A stretch of DNA of 64,000 nucleotides, taken from assembly GCA_019163175.1 (NCBI GenBank), contig JAFLKN010000015.1, positions 248,001 to 312,000 of the forward strand, in the 5' to 3' direction. Below the pieces are notes generated by a model that saw only the letters and a list, made by a program, of their open reading frames with translations, was not told the DNA's origin and ran no database searches. A program made the position numbers and the translations under genes. The number at the start of each line of letters is the position of its first letter. Position 1 is the first letter of the stretch. Below are positions 17,436 through 25,543 of this stretch, in pieces. Source of the stretch: Prolixibacteraceae bacterium (GTDB lineage: Bacteria; Bacteroidota; Bacteroidia; Bacteroidales; Prolixibacteraceae).

Positions 17436-19814
17436 ATGCAAAACATTTTTAAATCAACTTATCGGAATTTCGTCCGGAAACCGGCGACCAACCTGATTAA
17501 TTTGGGTGGTTTGGCGGTTAGTTTAGCTTTGGTCATCATCCTTTCGGTGTATTCGTACAGCGAACTGACTACTGACAATTTCCATAAAAATGGGAAACGG
17601 CTTTATATTTATTCCGACTTGAATAATGAATTTAAAAATCTGAATACTCCGGCTATTCTCAAAGATCAGATTGACCTGAATATTCCGGAGATTGAATCAT
17701 CAGTCCGGATAGCGGGAACATGGGAAGAACCAGTTTTTCAGGTTGATGACCACGACCCCATAACTTCAGACATCATAACTGCCGATCCCGATTTTTTCAA
17801 GCTATTTACTTATCAAGCCATTGAAGGAAATTTGGAGATGGCGCTAAATGACCCGTTGACCATTGTTCTGGCAGAACCACTGGCAAAAAAACTGTTTGGA
17901 AATGAGCATGCCTTGGGCAAAACCTTGAGAATAAACAACAAACATACATTAACAGTATCGGCAGTAGTTAAACCGCCAAAAGACAATAGTAGCCTTTCTT
18001 TTAGCTCAATTGCTTCGAATGATACCCGAAAAATTGTTTACTCCAACGGAAGCGAATTTACAGAATGGGGATGGTGGAATTTTAATCTGTTTGTGCTTTT
18101 AAAAGAAGGCGCCAATCCAACGGCAACGGCACAAAAGATTGCCGCACTGTTTCCTAAAGGGGACCAGGGTAACGAAAACTATAAGACCTACCAACTAAAT
18201 CATCTCAATGATCTCTATTTTTCGAATTTCACAATATCATGGGGCGACTACCTGCACGGTGGAGATAAACGAAAAGTAATGATTTTGCTGATGGTCGCCG
18301 CACTGGTACTGATTATTGCACTGGTTAATTTCATCAACATATCCTCGTCACAATGGCTCGAAAAAATAAAGCAAACCGGCGTTCTTAAAGTGATTGGCGC
18401 CGATAAAATTTCGATCTTGCGGAGTGTGCTTTCCGAAGCTTTCATCCTGTTCCTGATGGCGCTCTTTCTGGCTATTTTGATTGTTCAGCTTTTGTTTCCT
18501 TTTATCAGTAGTTATACCGGAATCCATTTCAATCCATTTTTACTTTTTACACCTACATTCCTTATTGTTTCCATAGCCGGAATATTTCTCCTTAGCCTGA
18601 TATTCAGCATTATTCCTGCCATACGCATTTCGTCGTCGAAAGCTGTCGATAACCTGAAGAAAACGATTCACAACGGTTCATCAAACTCGGTATCAAGAGG
18701 AATACTGGTTACCGCCCAATTTGCAATAGCTATTATTCTCATTGCCTTTACTGTTTTGGTGCAGAAACAAATAGATTTTGGCAGCAGCAACTTTCGGTTC
18801 GATAAGGAAAGTATTATCGGTATAAAACTTACTCCCCAACTGAGAGACAAAAAGGAAGTCCTTAAAAAACTGATCGGAGACAATCCTAGCGCTTCAAAAG
18901 TCTCATTTTCACAATTCTTCCCCGGAAAGTTAAACGAACACTGGTCATCGTTTCAGCAAATAAACGGAGAAAAAAAGCAACTTAATTTTGATACGTTTAA
19001 CGGCGATGCCAGTCTGTACTCCATGTTGGGATTACAACTTGTCCAGGGCCGTTTTTTCTCCGACGATTTAGTTACCGATGAGCACAAGATGATCGTGAAC
19101 GAAACATTTGTCCGCGAACATAAAATGGAAAACCCTATTGGCGCCAAATTCGTGATGGGCTTTGGCGAAAATCCTCCCCTTTCTGAAATTATTGGAGTTG
19201 TGAAAGATTTTCATTACAAACCAGTTACAGTACCAATTGGGTCGCTGATTATACAGAATGAACCGTGGTCTTCATACTGTCTGGTTAGCCTTAACACCAG
19301 CGATTTCAAATCGCTTAATCGTTTTATCCAGGAAATAAAGTCTGAAACAAGTAAGCTTTCTCCATCCTTTCCTGTAGAAATCAGCTTTCTTGACCAGGCC
19401 GTTGAAAGTCTGTATCAATCGGAAATCCAGTTCCGCCGCACCTTCTCGCTGTTTGCCGGATGTGCCATCGTAATTTGCTGTCTGGGTATTTTAGCCATGT
19501 CGCTGTTTGCCTGCCAGCGCAGAATTAAAGAAATTGGTATCCGGAAAGTAAACGGCGCCAAAGTAAGCGAAGTATTGGCCATGCTCAACCGTGATTTCGT
19601 GCGGTGGGTAGCTATTTCTTTCGTGATAGCCACACCGGTTGCGTGGTATATCATGAGCAAATGGCTTGAAAGTTATGCATACAAAACCGAATTGAGCTGG
19701 TGGATTTTTGCGTTGGCTAGTTTGTTGGCATTGGGAATTGCACTGCTTACAGTGAGCTGGCAAAGCTGGAAAGCAGCAACGCGAAACCCGGTGGAAGCAT
19801 TAAGGTATGAATAA
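17436..19814 (+). CDS. FtsX/MacB-type ABC transporter permease 3
   Basis: 792 residues. TM1 at ~18-42 (LINLGGLAVSLALVIILSVY), periplasmic domain, TM cluster near 280-410 (VMILLMVAALVLIIALVNFI), mid TM (GILVTAQFAIAIILIAFTVL), second periplasmic domain, and a terminal TM trio. FtsX motifs IKQTGVLKVIGADKISILRS and RRIKEIGIRKVNGAKVSEVL; tail WKAATRNPVEALRYE. In the first FtsX signature the usual EIGI is replaced by QTGV. It sits between R3 and R4, which are near-identical, so this gene plus one repeat could have been duplicated or could be lost by recombination between them. Confidence 0.92.
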   Translation: MQNIFKSTYRNFVRKPATNLINLGGLAVSLALVIILSVYSYSELTTDNFHKNGKRLYIYSDLNNEFKNLNTPAILKDQIDLNIPEIESSVRIAGTWEEPVFQVDDHDPITSDIITADPDFFKLFTYQAIEGNLEMALNDPLTIVLAEPLAKKLFGNEHALGKTLRINNKHTLTVSAVVKPPKDNSSLSFSSIASNDTRKIVYSNGSEFTEWGWWNFNLFVLLKEGANPTATAQKIAALFPKGDQGNENYKTYQLNHLNDLYFSNFTISWGDYLHGGDKRKVMILLMVAALVLIIALVNFINISSSQWLEKIKQTGVLKVIGADKISILRSVLSEAFILFLMALFLAILIVQLLFPFISSYTGIHFNPFLLFTPTFLIVSIAGIFLLSLIFSIIPAIRISSSKAVDNLKKTIHNGSSNSVSRGILVTAQFAIAIILIAFTVLVQKQIDFGSSNFRFDKESIIGIKLTPQLRDKKEVLKKLIGDNPSASKVSFSQFFPGKLNEHWSSFQQINGEKKQLNFDTFNGDASLYSMLGLQLVQGRFFSDDLVTDEHKMIVNETFVREHKMENPIGAKFVMGFGENPPLSEIIGVVKDFHYKPVTVPIGSLIIQNEPWSSYCLVSLNTSDFKSLNRFIQEIKSETSKLSPSFPVEISFLDQAVESLYQSEIQFRRTFSLFAGCAIVICCLGILAMSLFACQRRIKEIGIRKVNGAKVSEVLAMLNRDFVRWVAISFVIATPVAWYIMSKWLESYAYKTELSWWIFALASLLALGIALLTVSWQSWKAATRNPVEALRYE

Positions 19815-19822
19815 AAAATGTC

Positions 19823-19917
19823 TGAACTATGATTAGATTGATTGAATGATTAACATGATTTTGAGAATAGAAAAAATCAAAGTCTTCATAAAATCAAGCG
19901 AATCAAAGTTTCGACAA
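19823..19917. repeat. MITE-like element R4 (family b, 95 bp)
   Basis: Near-identical in length and sequence to R3; differences are concentrated in the left arm (TGAACTATGATTAGAT against TGAACTTTGATTCATT). The shared core is GATTGAATGATTAACATGAT then TTTGAGAATAG. It begins 8 bp after the permease 3 stop codon and ends 34 bp before the permease 4 start. Confidence 0.78.
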
Positions 19918-19951
19918 ATGGATTGAAGAAATTAAAATATCAGTAAAACAT

Positions 19952-22426
19952 ATGAACTCAACCAATTGGAAAATATCGGCTCGAAATCTGCTCAGGCACA
20001 AGTCGCTAACCTCGATTAATATTTTAGGACTGGCTGTTGGGCTGGCATCCTCAATCCTCATTTTAATGCATGTAGCATACGAATACAGCTACGACAAAAA
20101 CTGGGAAAAAGCCGGCAACATTTGTCGGATCAGCTATACCCGCTATCAGAATGGCGAGCTTAGTTTTAAAAGTGCACGCACCCTTGGTGGGATGGCCCCG
20201 GTTTTAAAAGAAAAAATACCGGAAGTGATTGGCAGCACCCAGCTTTTTAAAGATGTGGTGACGGTTTACAACGAAGATAACCAGATTGCGGACATTCAGA
20301 TGTATGTAGTCGACTCGACCTTTCAAAGTGTATTTAAACTCGACTACATCAACAAGAAAACCGATAATCCGCTTATTCCGCTCTATTCCTCGGTTATTTC
20401 CGAGTCAGCGGCACTTAGCTTGTTTGGAACCACTGATGCCGTTGGAAAATGGTTCAAAGTATGCCAGGGATGGCGTTTTTGTGTGACCGGTGTTTACAAA
20501 GATTTGCCATCGAATTCACATATCTCGTTCGATATGTTGCTAAGTCTGCAAACCTACTACCACTATTATCAAAACTGGGACGATGCAACAGGGTCGGAAA
20601 TCATCAAAAACCCGAAAGCTTACATTCAAAACAAAAAAGTAACAAGCTGGGAGTATGGGTATGCGGGATGGTATAGTTACCTTTTGCTTCAACCCGGAAC
20701 CGATCCGAAACAAATAGAATCGAAAATCGCTCAAATCGGGGTTGACTATACCCAAAAGATCACGCAAAACAATGGTAAAGCAGAGTTCCAGCTTCAGCCA
20801 ATAAAAAGTATCCACCTTAATTCGCATCTTGATAATGAAATGAAAGCCAATGGCGACCGCAATTCAGTCATGGCGATGGTATTTATTGCTCTGGTCATTC
20901 TGGTTATTGCCTGGATCAATTTTGTCAATCTAACGCTAATCCGCGCAGTGGAACATGCCAAATCAATCGGAATCCGGAAATCGGCAGGTGCCACGAAAAA
21001 ACATTTGGTTTTCCAATTCCTGACCGAGGCATTAATTACCAATCTGATTAGTGTTTTAATCGCTTTGGGTTTGGTGTTTCTACTGCAAAACTGGTTCTCG
21101 TCACTCAGCAATCTGCCCATCATCGCCTCAATCGGATGGAATTACACTTTGATTCTGGCAGCGATCATTTTGGCTGGAGTCTTGATTTCAGGACTTTATC
21201 CGGCGTTGTATCTTTCATCATTCAAAGCCATTGATTTATTTAAAGGAATTCACTCGACAGTGACCAATTCACTCGATTTGCGGAAGTTTCTGGTGGTCGC
21301 GCAGTTTGCGGCATCCATATTCCTGATTGCCGGTGTGATCACAGTTTTCAAGCAAATCAGTTACATGAAATCGCGCGACCTGGGAGTGAATATCGAACGG
21401 ACACTGGTTACTTTCTCGCCTCCAACGCAGATCGGACGGCCACAACGGATGAGCAAACTGAATGCCTATAAAGAACAGATCAGGCAAACTTCGGGTGTAG
21501 AGTCGGTAGCAACCTCGTCGATTCTTCCGGGAAAAGAAATTCTTTGGAAGAAACAGGATGTCCGGAAGGTGACCGATCAGCCCAATTCGACCAATGTTTA
21601 TGCCTACGCCTATGTCGATTATGATTTTATCCCGACTTTTAACCTGAAACTGGCTGCAGGACAAGGCTTTTCACGTGAAGAAAATGAAAGCAACAATACG
21701 ATGATTGTGAACGAATCGGCAATGAAACAATTGGGTTATTCCGATCCTTCATCCACCATAAACTCATTCGTAAAGGTTGGAGATAAAGATTTTAAAATCA
21801 TTGGTGTCCTGAAGGATTATCACCACGAATCGCTCCGGAAGGAAATTAAACCGATTATTTTCTTTTATGGATACCGCTGGATGTCAGACATTGGGTACTA
21901 TTCCATCAAAGTAAATTCAGCCAATCTGGATCAGACCATTGCCCAGATCGAAAAAATCTGGAAGCAAACCTATCCTGAAGATCATTTTCAGTACTTTTTC
22001 CTCGACGATGAATTTAATACGCAATATAAAGCCGATCAGGCATTTGGACGTGTATTTACCTTGTTTACCTTTCTGGCAATTTTCATTGCTGCTATCGGAC
22101 TTTTTGGCCTAGCTGTCTATTCTGCCAATCAACGAACCAAGGAAATCGGGGTTCGAAAAGTAAACGGTGCCAAAGATTCTGAAATACTGATCATGCTGAA
22201 TCGTAATTTTGTCAAATGGGTTGTCTTGGCCTTTGTAATTGCTACACCTCTGGCCTGGTTTATCCTGACCAAATGGCTCGAAAACTTTGCCTACCAAACT
22301 AATTTGAGCTGGTGGATTTTTGCACTGGCAGGATTAATCTCAGTTACTATTGCTATTATTACTGTGACCTGGCAAAGCTGGAAAGCCGCCACAAAAAACC
22401 CCGTGGAAGCGCTGAGGTATGAGTAG
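19952..22426 (+). CDS. FtsX/MacB-type ABC transporter permease 4
   Basis: 824 residues, the longest of the five. TM1 at ~20-45 (SINILGLAVGLASSILILMH), large periplasmic domain, TM cluster around 310-425 (VMAMVFIALVILVIAWINFV), mid TM (FLVVAQFAASIFLIAGVITV), second periplasmic domain, and a terminal TM trio. FtsX motifs AKSIGIRKSAGATKKHLVFQ and RTKEIGVRKVNGAKDSEILI; tail WKAATKNPVEALRYE. The last 57 bases of the gene (22369-22425) are duplicated at 22898-22954 on the far side of the DUF559 cassette. The gene itself is intact. Confidence 0.92.
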   Translation: MNSTNWKISARNLLRHKSLTSINILGLAVGLASSILILMHVAYEYSYDKNWEKAGNICRISYTRYQNGELSFKSARTLGGMAPVLKEKIPEVIGSTQLFKDVVTVYNEDNQIADIQMYVVDSTFQSVFKLDYINKKTDNPLIPLYSSVISESAALSLFGTTDAVGKWFKVCQGWRFCVTGVYKDLPSNSHISFDMLLSLQTYYHYYQNWDDATGSEIIKNPKAYIQNKKVTSWEYGYAGWYSYLLLQPGTDPKQIESKIAQIGVDYTQKITQNNGKAEFQLQPIKSIHLNSHLDNEMKANGDRNSVMAMVFIALVILVIAWINFVNLTLIRAVEHAKSIGIRKSAGATKKHLVFQFLTEALITNLISVLIALGLVFLLQNWFSSLSNLPIIASIGWNYTLILAAIILAGVLISGLYPALYLSSFKAIDLFKGIHSTVTNSLDLRKFLVVAQFAASIFLIAGVITVFKQISYMKSRDLGVNIERTLVTFSPPTQIGRPQRMSKLNAYKEQIRQTSGVESVATSSILPGKEILWKKQDVRKVTDQPNSTNVYAYAYVDYDFIPTFNLKLAAGQGFSREENESNNTMIVNESAMKQLGYSDPSSTINSFVKVGDKDFKIIGVLKDYHHESLRKEIKPIIFFYGYRWMSDIGYYSIKVNSANLDQTIAQIEKIWKQTYPEDHFQYFFLDDEFNTQYKADQAFGRVFTLFTFLAIFIAAIGLFGLAVYSANQRTKEIGVRKVNGAKDSEILIMLNRNFVKWVVLAFVIATPLAWFILTKWLENFAYQTNLSWWIFALAGLISVTIAIITVTWQSWKAATKNPVEALRYE

Positions 22427-22430
22427 TGTC

Positions 22431-22890
22431 CACCCCAAACCCCTGAAGGGGCTTAAAGTAGTGCAAACATGAGCATAAATGATAAAATTTCAATGTTTTA
22501 CAATGCCAAACCAATCATTTTTGAGAGAGCAAAAGCGATGCGTGAGAATATGACACAAGCAGAAAATGCTGTTTGGGAGGTATTGAAATCAAAAAATATG
22601 TTGGGATTAAGATTTAAACCTCAACATCCTATTGACATTTTTATTGCCGATTTTTATTGTCATCCGTTAAAACTGGTCATTGAAATAGATGGAGGAATTC
22701 ATAAATCCAAAGAACAGAAAGAATATGACATTGGCCGAGAAGCTGAACTAGAAAAATGGGGAATAAAAGTAATTCGGTTTACTAACGAGGAAGTAGAAAA
22801 AAGCATTGAACATGTTAAGAAAGAAATCGAACAAGAATGTGCAAGGCATAGATCGGAGCTACAAAGTCCCCTTCAGGGGATTTAGGGGTG
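22431..22890. mobile_element. Putative DUF559 cassette bracketed by family-a inverted ends
   Basis: The left end at 22431-22454 (CACCCCAAACCCCTGA then AGGGGCTT) and the right end at 22864-22890 (AAGTCCCCTTCAGGGG then ATTTAGGGGTG) are inverted copies apart from three single-base insertions. One gene, DUF559, lies between and uses the right end for its last codons and stop. The cassette is itself flanked by a 57-bp direct duplication of the preceding permease's 3' end (22369-22425 and 22898-22954, one mismatch). The boundaries are clear by eye; mobility is inference. Confidence 0.65.
22469..22885 (+). CDS. DUF559 protein, Vsr-like PD-(D/E)XK endonuclease fold
   Basis: 138 residues with the family signatures RAKAMRENMTQAENAVWEVL, LGLRFKPQHPIDIFIADFYC and KLVIEIDGGIHKSK, followed by GIKVIRFTNEEV. 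The Asp in ADFY and the Glu-x-Asp of IEIDGG fit a restriction-endonuclease-like active site related to very-short-patch repair (Vsr) nucleases. DUF559 proteins are common as lone genes in Bacteroidota and have no settled role. Here the final residues SPLQGI and the TAG stop are encoded by the right inverted end of the cassette. It is an intruder in an efflux operon; no cognate methylase is nearby, so a restriction-modification role is unlikely. Confidence 0.88.
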   Translation: MSINDKISMFYNAKPIIFERAKAMRENMTQAENAVWEVLKSKNMLGLRFKPQHPIDIFIADFYCHPLKLVIEIDGGIHKSKEQKEYDIGREAELEKWGIKVIRFTNEEVEKSIEHVKKEIEQECARHRSELQSPLQGI

Positions 22891-22897
22891 CAATATA

Positions 22898-22954
22898 CTG
22901 GCAAAGCTGGAAAGCAGCCACAAAAAACCCCGTGGAAGCGCTGAGGTATGAGTA
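22898..22954 (+). repeat. 57-bp direct duplication of the permease 4 3' end
   Basis: This stretch repeats 22369-22425 with a single mismatch (C at 22387, A at 22916) and still encodes GKAGKAATKNPVEALRYE-like codons ending in a stop. Paralogous permease ends elsewhere in the locus are clearly more diverged at the DNA level, so it is either a recent local duplication linked to cassette insertion or the remnant of a deleted, recently duplicated permease. Confidence 0.85.
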
Positions 22955-22960
22955 AGAAAG

Positions 22961-23010
22961 AAGCCTCATCTAAAAAGGCTGCACTTCAGGGAGATTTAGA
23001 GGGACTTTAT
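22961..23010. repeat. Decayed family-a end before permease 5
   Basis: GCACTTCAGGGAGATTTAG then AGGGACTTT at about 22981-23008 resembles the cassette's right end (CTTCAGGGGATTTAGGGG) with substitutions, and AAGCCTCATCTAAAAAGGCT just before it forms a short stem. It suggests that an earlier element already stood at this junction before the DUF559 cassette. Confidence 0.5.
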
Positions 23011-23045
23011 TGCTAGCTTTATAACCAACGACTAAACCGAACACC

Positions 23046-25445
23046 ATGTTGAGAATTATCTTCCTTTCTGCCTTCAGAAGTTTACTGAAATACAAGCACA
23101 TGAGCATCATTAATCTCGTGGGCTTAATAGCCGGATTAACTTCGTTTTTATTTGCTGTCCATTATATTTTATTCGAGTTTTCGTACGATTCGTTTTTCAA
23201 CAAAACGGAGAATGTTTACCGTGTAAACCTGGAGGTTGAAAAAGAAGGACAGACCATTTTTCACGGGGCCAAAACACCGCGGGCATTGTTTTTTGCCATT
23301 AAACGCGAAATCCCCGAAATTGAAGCCAACGGATTGGCCTATTTCGAGAAATGCCTGGTGAACTTTCAGGACCGAACCATTGCTAATCAGGATGTGCTAT
23401 GGGTTTCCGAAGATTTTGAAAAAGTTTTTCCTCTTGACATGATTGCGGGAATTGCTGATTACACCCGACCGCGGTCTGGGGTTATTTCTGAAACCTGCGC
23501 CAAAGCGCTCTACGGAAATGAAAACCCAATCGGGAAAATTATGCGGGTTAACGAGGGAATGCCAATCGAAATAACCGGTATTTTCAAGGATTTGCCACCC
23601 AACACGCATTTGCGGGCGCAGTATTTTATAGCAGTAAAAACCTGGGTCGAAATGGGTGCCATTAATGCAGAAGGCGACTGGCGATGGAATGGCTGGTGGA
23701 ATTACATCAGACTCAAAGACGGCAGCTCTCCGGAAGTAACAACCTCAAAAATCAACAGTCTCATTCAGTCGTACATGGGGTTTCTGGCAGATGACCAAAG
23801 GAGCGCACGATTTTCCTTACAGCCTTTAAAAACTATGCACTTTATTCAGGGTATAGAGGGCGAAATGGGCGCTATTACCAATTATTCGTCGCTCATCAAC
23901 CTAATCGTTATTGCGGTAATTACCCTTTTTATTGCGTGGATCAATTACGTGAATCTTTCGGTGGCACACGCGCAGTCGCGGTCAATCCAGATTCGCACCC
24001 GCAAATTAATTGGCGCGTCCGATTTTCATCTCTGGCACCAGTCGCTGGCCGAAAGTTCTATCCTGAACATTGCAGCATTAATCGCTTCTTTTCTGCTCTA
24101 CCTGATTTTGCTGAATACGGTGGCCTCGGTTTTTAACATTCCGGTCAATCAGGCACAAATACCTCTTGGGTATGTCATTCTCATTTCGGTGCTCACTGTT
24201 TTTGGAGGAATCTTGTTTTCGGGCATGTATCACGGCATTGAACTGGCACGGATTAAGATTTTGCCTGATCAGAAACAAGCCAACGGAGGAAAGGTAAAGA
24301 GTGGGCTGGTCGTCTTACAAATGGCGCTTTCCATCATTTTCCTGATCAGCACGCTGACCGTCTACAAACAAATTTCGTTCATGAAAAACAAAGATTTGGG
24401 TGTGGCGCTGAATAATGTGGTGGTTTGTACCGGACCGGCCTCATTAAATTCTGATGGCAACAAACGTCAACGATTTGAAGGATTCCGCAGCGATCTTCAA
24501 AATCAGGCAGGTTTTGAGGGAGTGACTTTTAACCAGTTTGTTCCCGGGCAGGAACCGGCCTTCGGATTTAGAGAGTTTAACAACCCAACCAAAGGGAAAT
24601 CACCAGACAAACAAATTTTTGAGAATCATGCAGGTAGCGGATTCATCAAAACATACGGACTTAAATTATTGGCAGGAAACGATTTCAGTGAAAATCAGTC
24701 ACAAAACCTTAACCGTATAATCCTGAATGAATCGAGTATGAAACTGCTTGGATTTGATAATCCGGAGGATGCTGTTGGCAAAGAGATTTTCAGAAAAGGT
24801 AACAACTCTGCAGCTTTAAAAATTGAGGGCGTGGTGGCCGATTTCCATCACGAAGGATTGCATAAAGCCATTTACCCCATCATCTGGAATAACCAGTTCC
24901 CCAATGAATTCGGTTATTTTTCTATCCGGGTAAACACGCAAAATGTACAGGAAACCTTAAGCCACCTGCAAACCACATGGACGCGCCATTACCCGAAAGA
25001 CAACTTCGATTATGTGTTTGCCGACGAACAGTTCAACCGGCAATACGAATCCGACAGCCGTTTCAGCAAATTGTATGTCTGGCTAACGTTGCTTTCCATC
25101 GGAATTGCCACCATTGGTTTGTATGGACTGATTCTTTTCTATCTCGAAAAGCGTAAAAAAGAAATCAGTTTAAGAAAAGTGAACGGAGCCAACATTGCCC
25201 AGGTCATTCATTTAATCAACCTGACTTTCATCAAATGGGTGGCTGTAGCTTTTGTGATTGCCATTCCATTGGCGTACTATGCCATGTATCGCTGGCTCGA
25301 AAATTTTGCCTACAAAACCGAACTAAGTTGGTGGATTTTTGTCCTGGCAGGTTTGCTCACCCTGGGAATTGCTCTGCTTACAGTTAGCTGGCAAAGTTTT
25401 AAAGCGGCTTCGAAGAATCCAATGGAAGTGCTGAGGTACGAGTAG
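23046..25445 (+). CDS. FtsX/MacB-type ABC transporter permease 5
   Basis: 799 residues, last gene of the efflux operon. TM1 at ~20-45 (SIINLVGLIAGLTSFLFAVH), periplasmic domain, TM cluster near 285-400 (NLIVIAVITLFIAWINYVNL), mid TM (SGLVVLQMALSIIFLISTLT), second periplasmic domain and terminal TM trio. The first FtsX signature is atypical (RSIQIRTRKLIGASDFHLWH, lacking EIGI), whereas the second, KKEISLRKVNGANIAQVIHL, is close to standard. Tail is FKAASKNPMEVLRYE. The operon ends at the hairpin 25481-25513. Confidence 0.92.
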   Translation: MLRIIFLSAFRSLLKYKHMSIINLVGLIAGLTSFLFAVHYILFEFSYDSFFNKTENVYRVNLEVEKEGQTIFHGAKTPRALFFAIKREIPEIEANGLAYFEKCLVNFQDRTIANQDVLWVSEDFEKVFPLDMIAGIADYTRPRSGVISETCAKALYGNENPIGKIMRVNEGMPIEITGIFKDLPPNTHLRAQYFIAVKTWVEMGAINAEGDWRWNGWWNYIRLKDGSSPEVTTSKINSLIQSYMGFLADDQRSARFSLQPLKTMHFIQGIEGEMGAITNYSSLINLIVIAVITLFIAWINYVNLSVAHAQSRSIQIRTRKLIGASDFHLWHQSLAESSILNIAALIASFLLYLILLNTVASVFNIPVNQAQIPLGYVILISVLTVFGGILFSGMYHGIELARIKILPDQKQANGGKVKSGLVVLQMALSIIFLISTLTVYKQISFMKNKDLGVALNNVVVCTGPASLNSDGNKRQRFEGFRSDLQNQAGFEGVTFNQFVPGQEPAFGFREFNNPTKGKSPDKQIFENHAGSGFIKTYGLKLLAGNDFSENQSQNLNRIILNESSMKLLGFDNPEDAVGKEIFRKGNNSAALKIEGVVADFHHEGLHKAIYPIIWNNQFPNEFGYFSIRVNTQNVQETLSHLQTTWTRHYPKDNFDYVFADEQFNRQYESDSRFSKLYVWLTLLSIGIATIGLYGLILFYLEKRKKEISLRKVNGANIAQVIHLINLTFIKWVAVAFVIAIPLAYYAMYRWLENFAYKTELSWWIFVLAGLLTLGIALLTVSWQSFKAASKNPMEVLRYE

Positions 25446-25480
25446 TTTTTACCCATATTCAAAGGGGTGTGTATCAAAAA

Positions 25481-25513
25481 AGTCAGGGCTTCAATTTGCA
25501 TGAAACCCTGACT
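25481..25513. terminator. Bidirectional hairpin terminator
   Basis: AGTCAGGG at 25481-25488 pairs with CCCTGACT at 25506-25513, with extra pairing TTCA/TGAA inside. It stands between the convergent efflux operon and the phosphate transporter gene. On the minus strand the stem is followed by TTTTTTGATACAC, a good terminator T-run for the minus-strand gene; on the plus strand only a weak T-rich tail follows. Confidence 0.75.
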
Positions 25514-25543
25514 CCTGTAGATTTTAATTTTCAAAAATCCCAC

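Noticed and set aside
22469-22885. DUF559 gene as part of a restriction-modification system
   Set aside because: No DNA methyltransferase or specificity gene is near; the neighbours are transport genes only.
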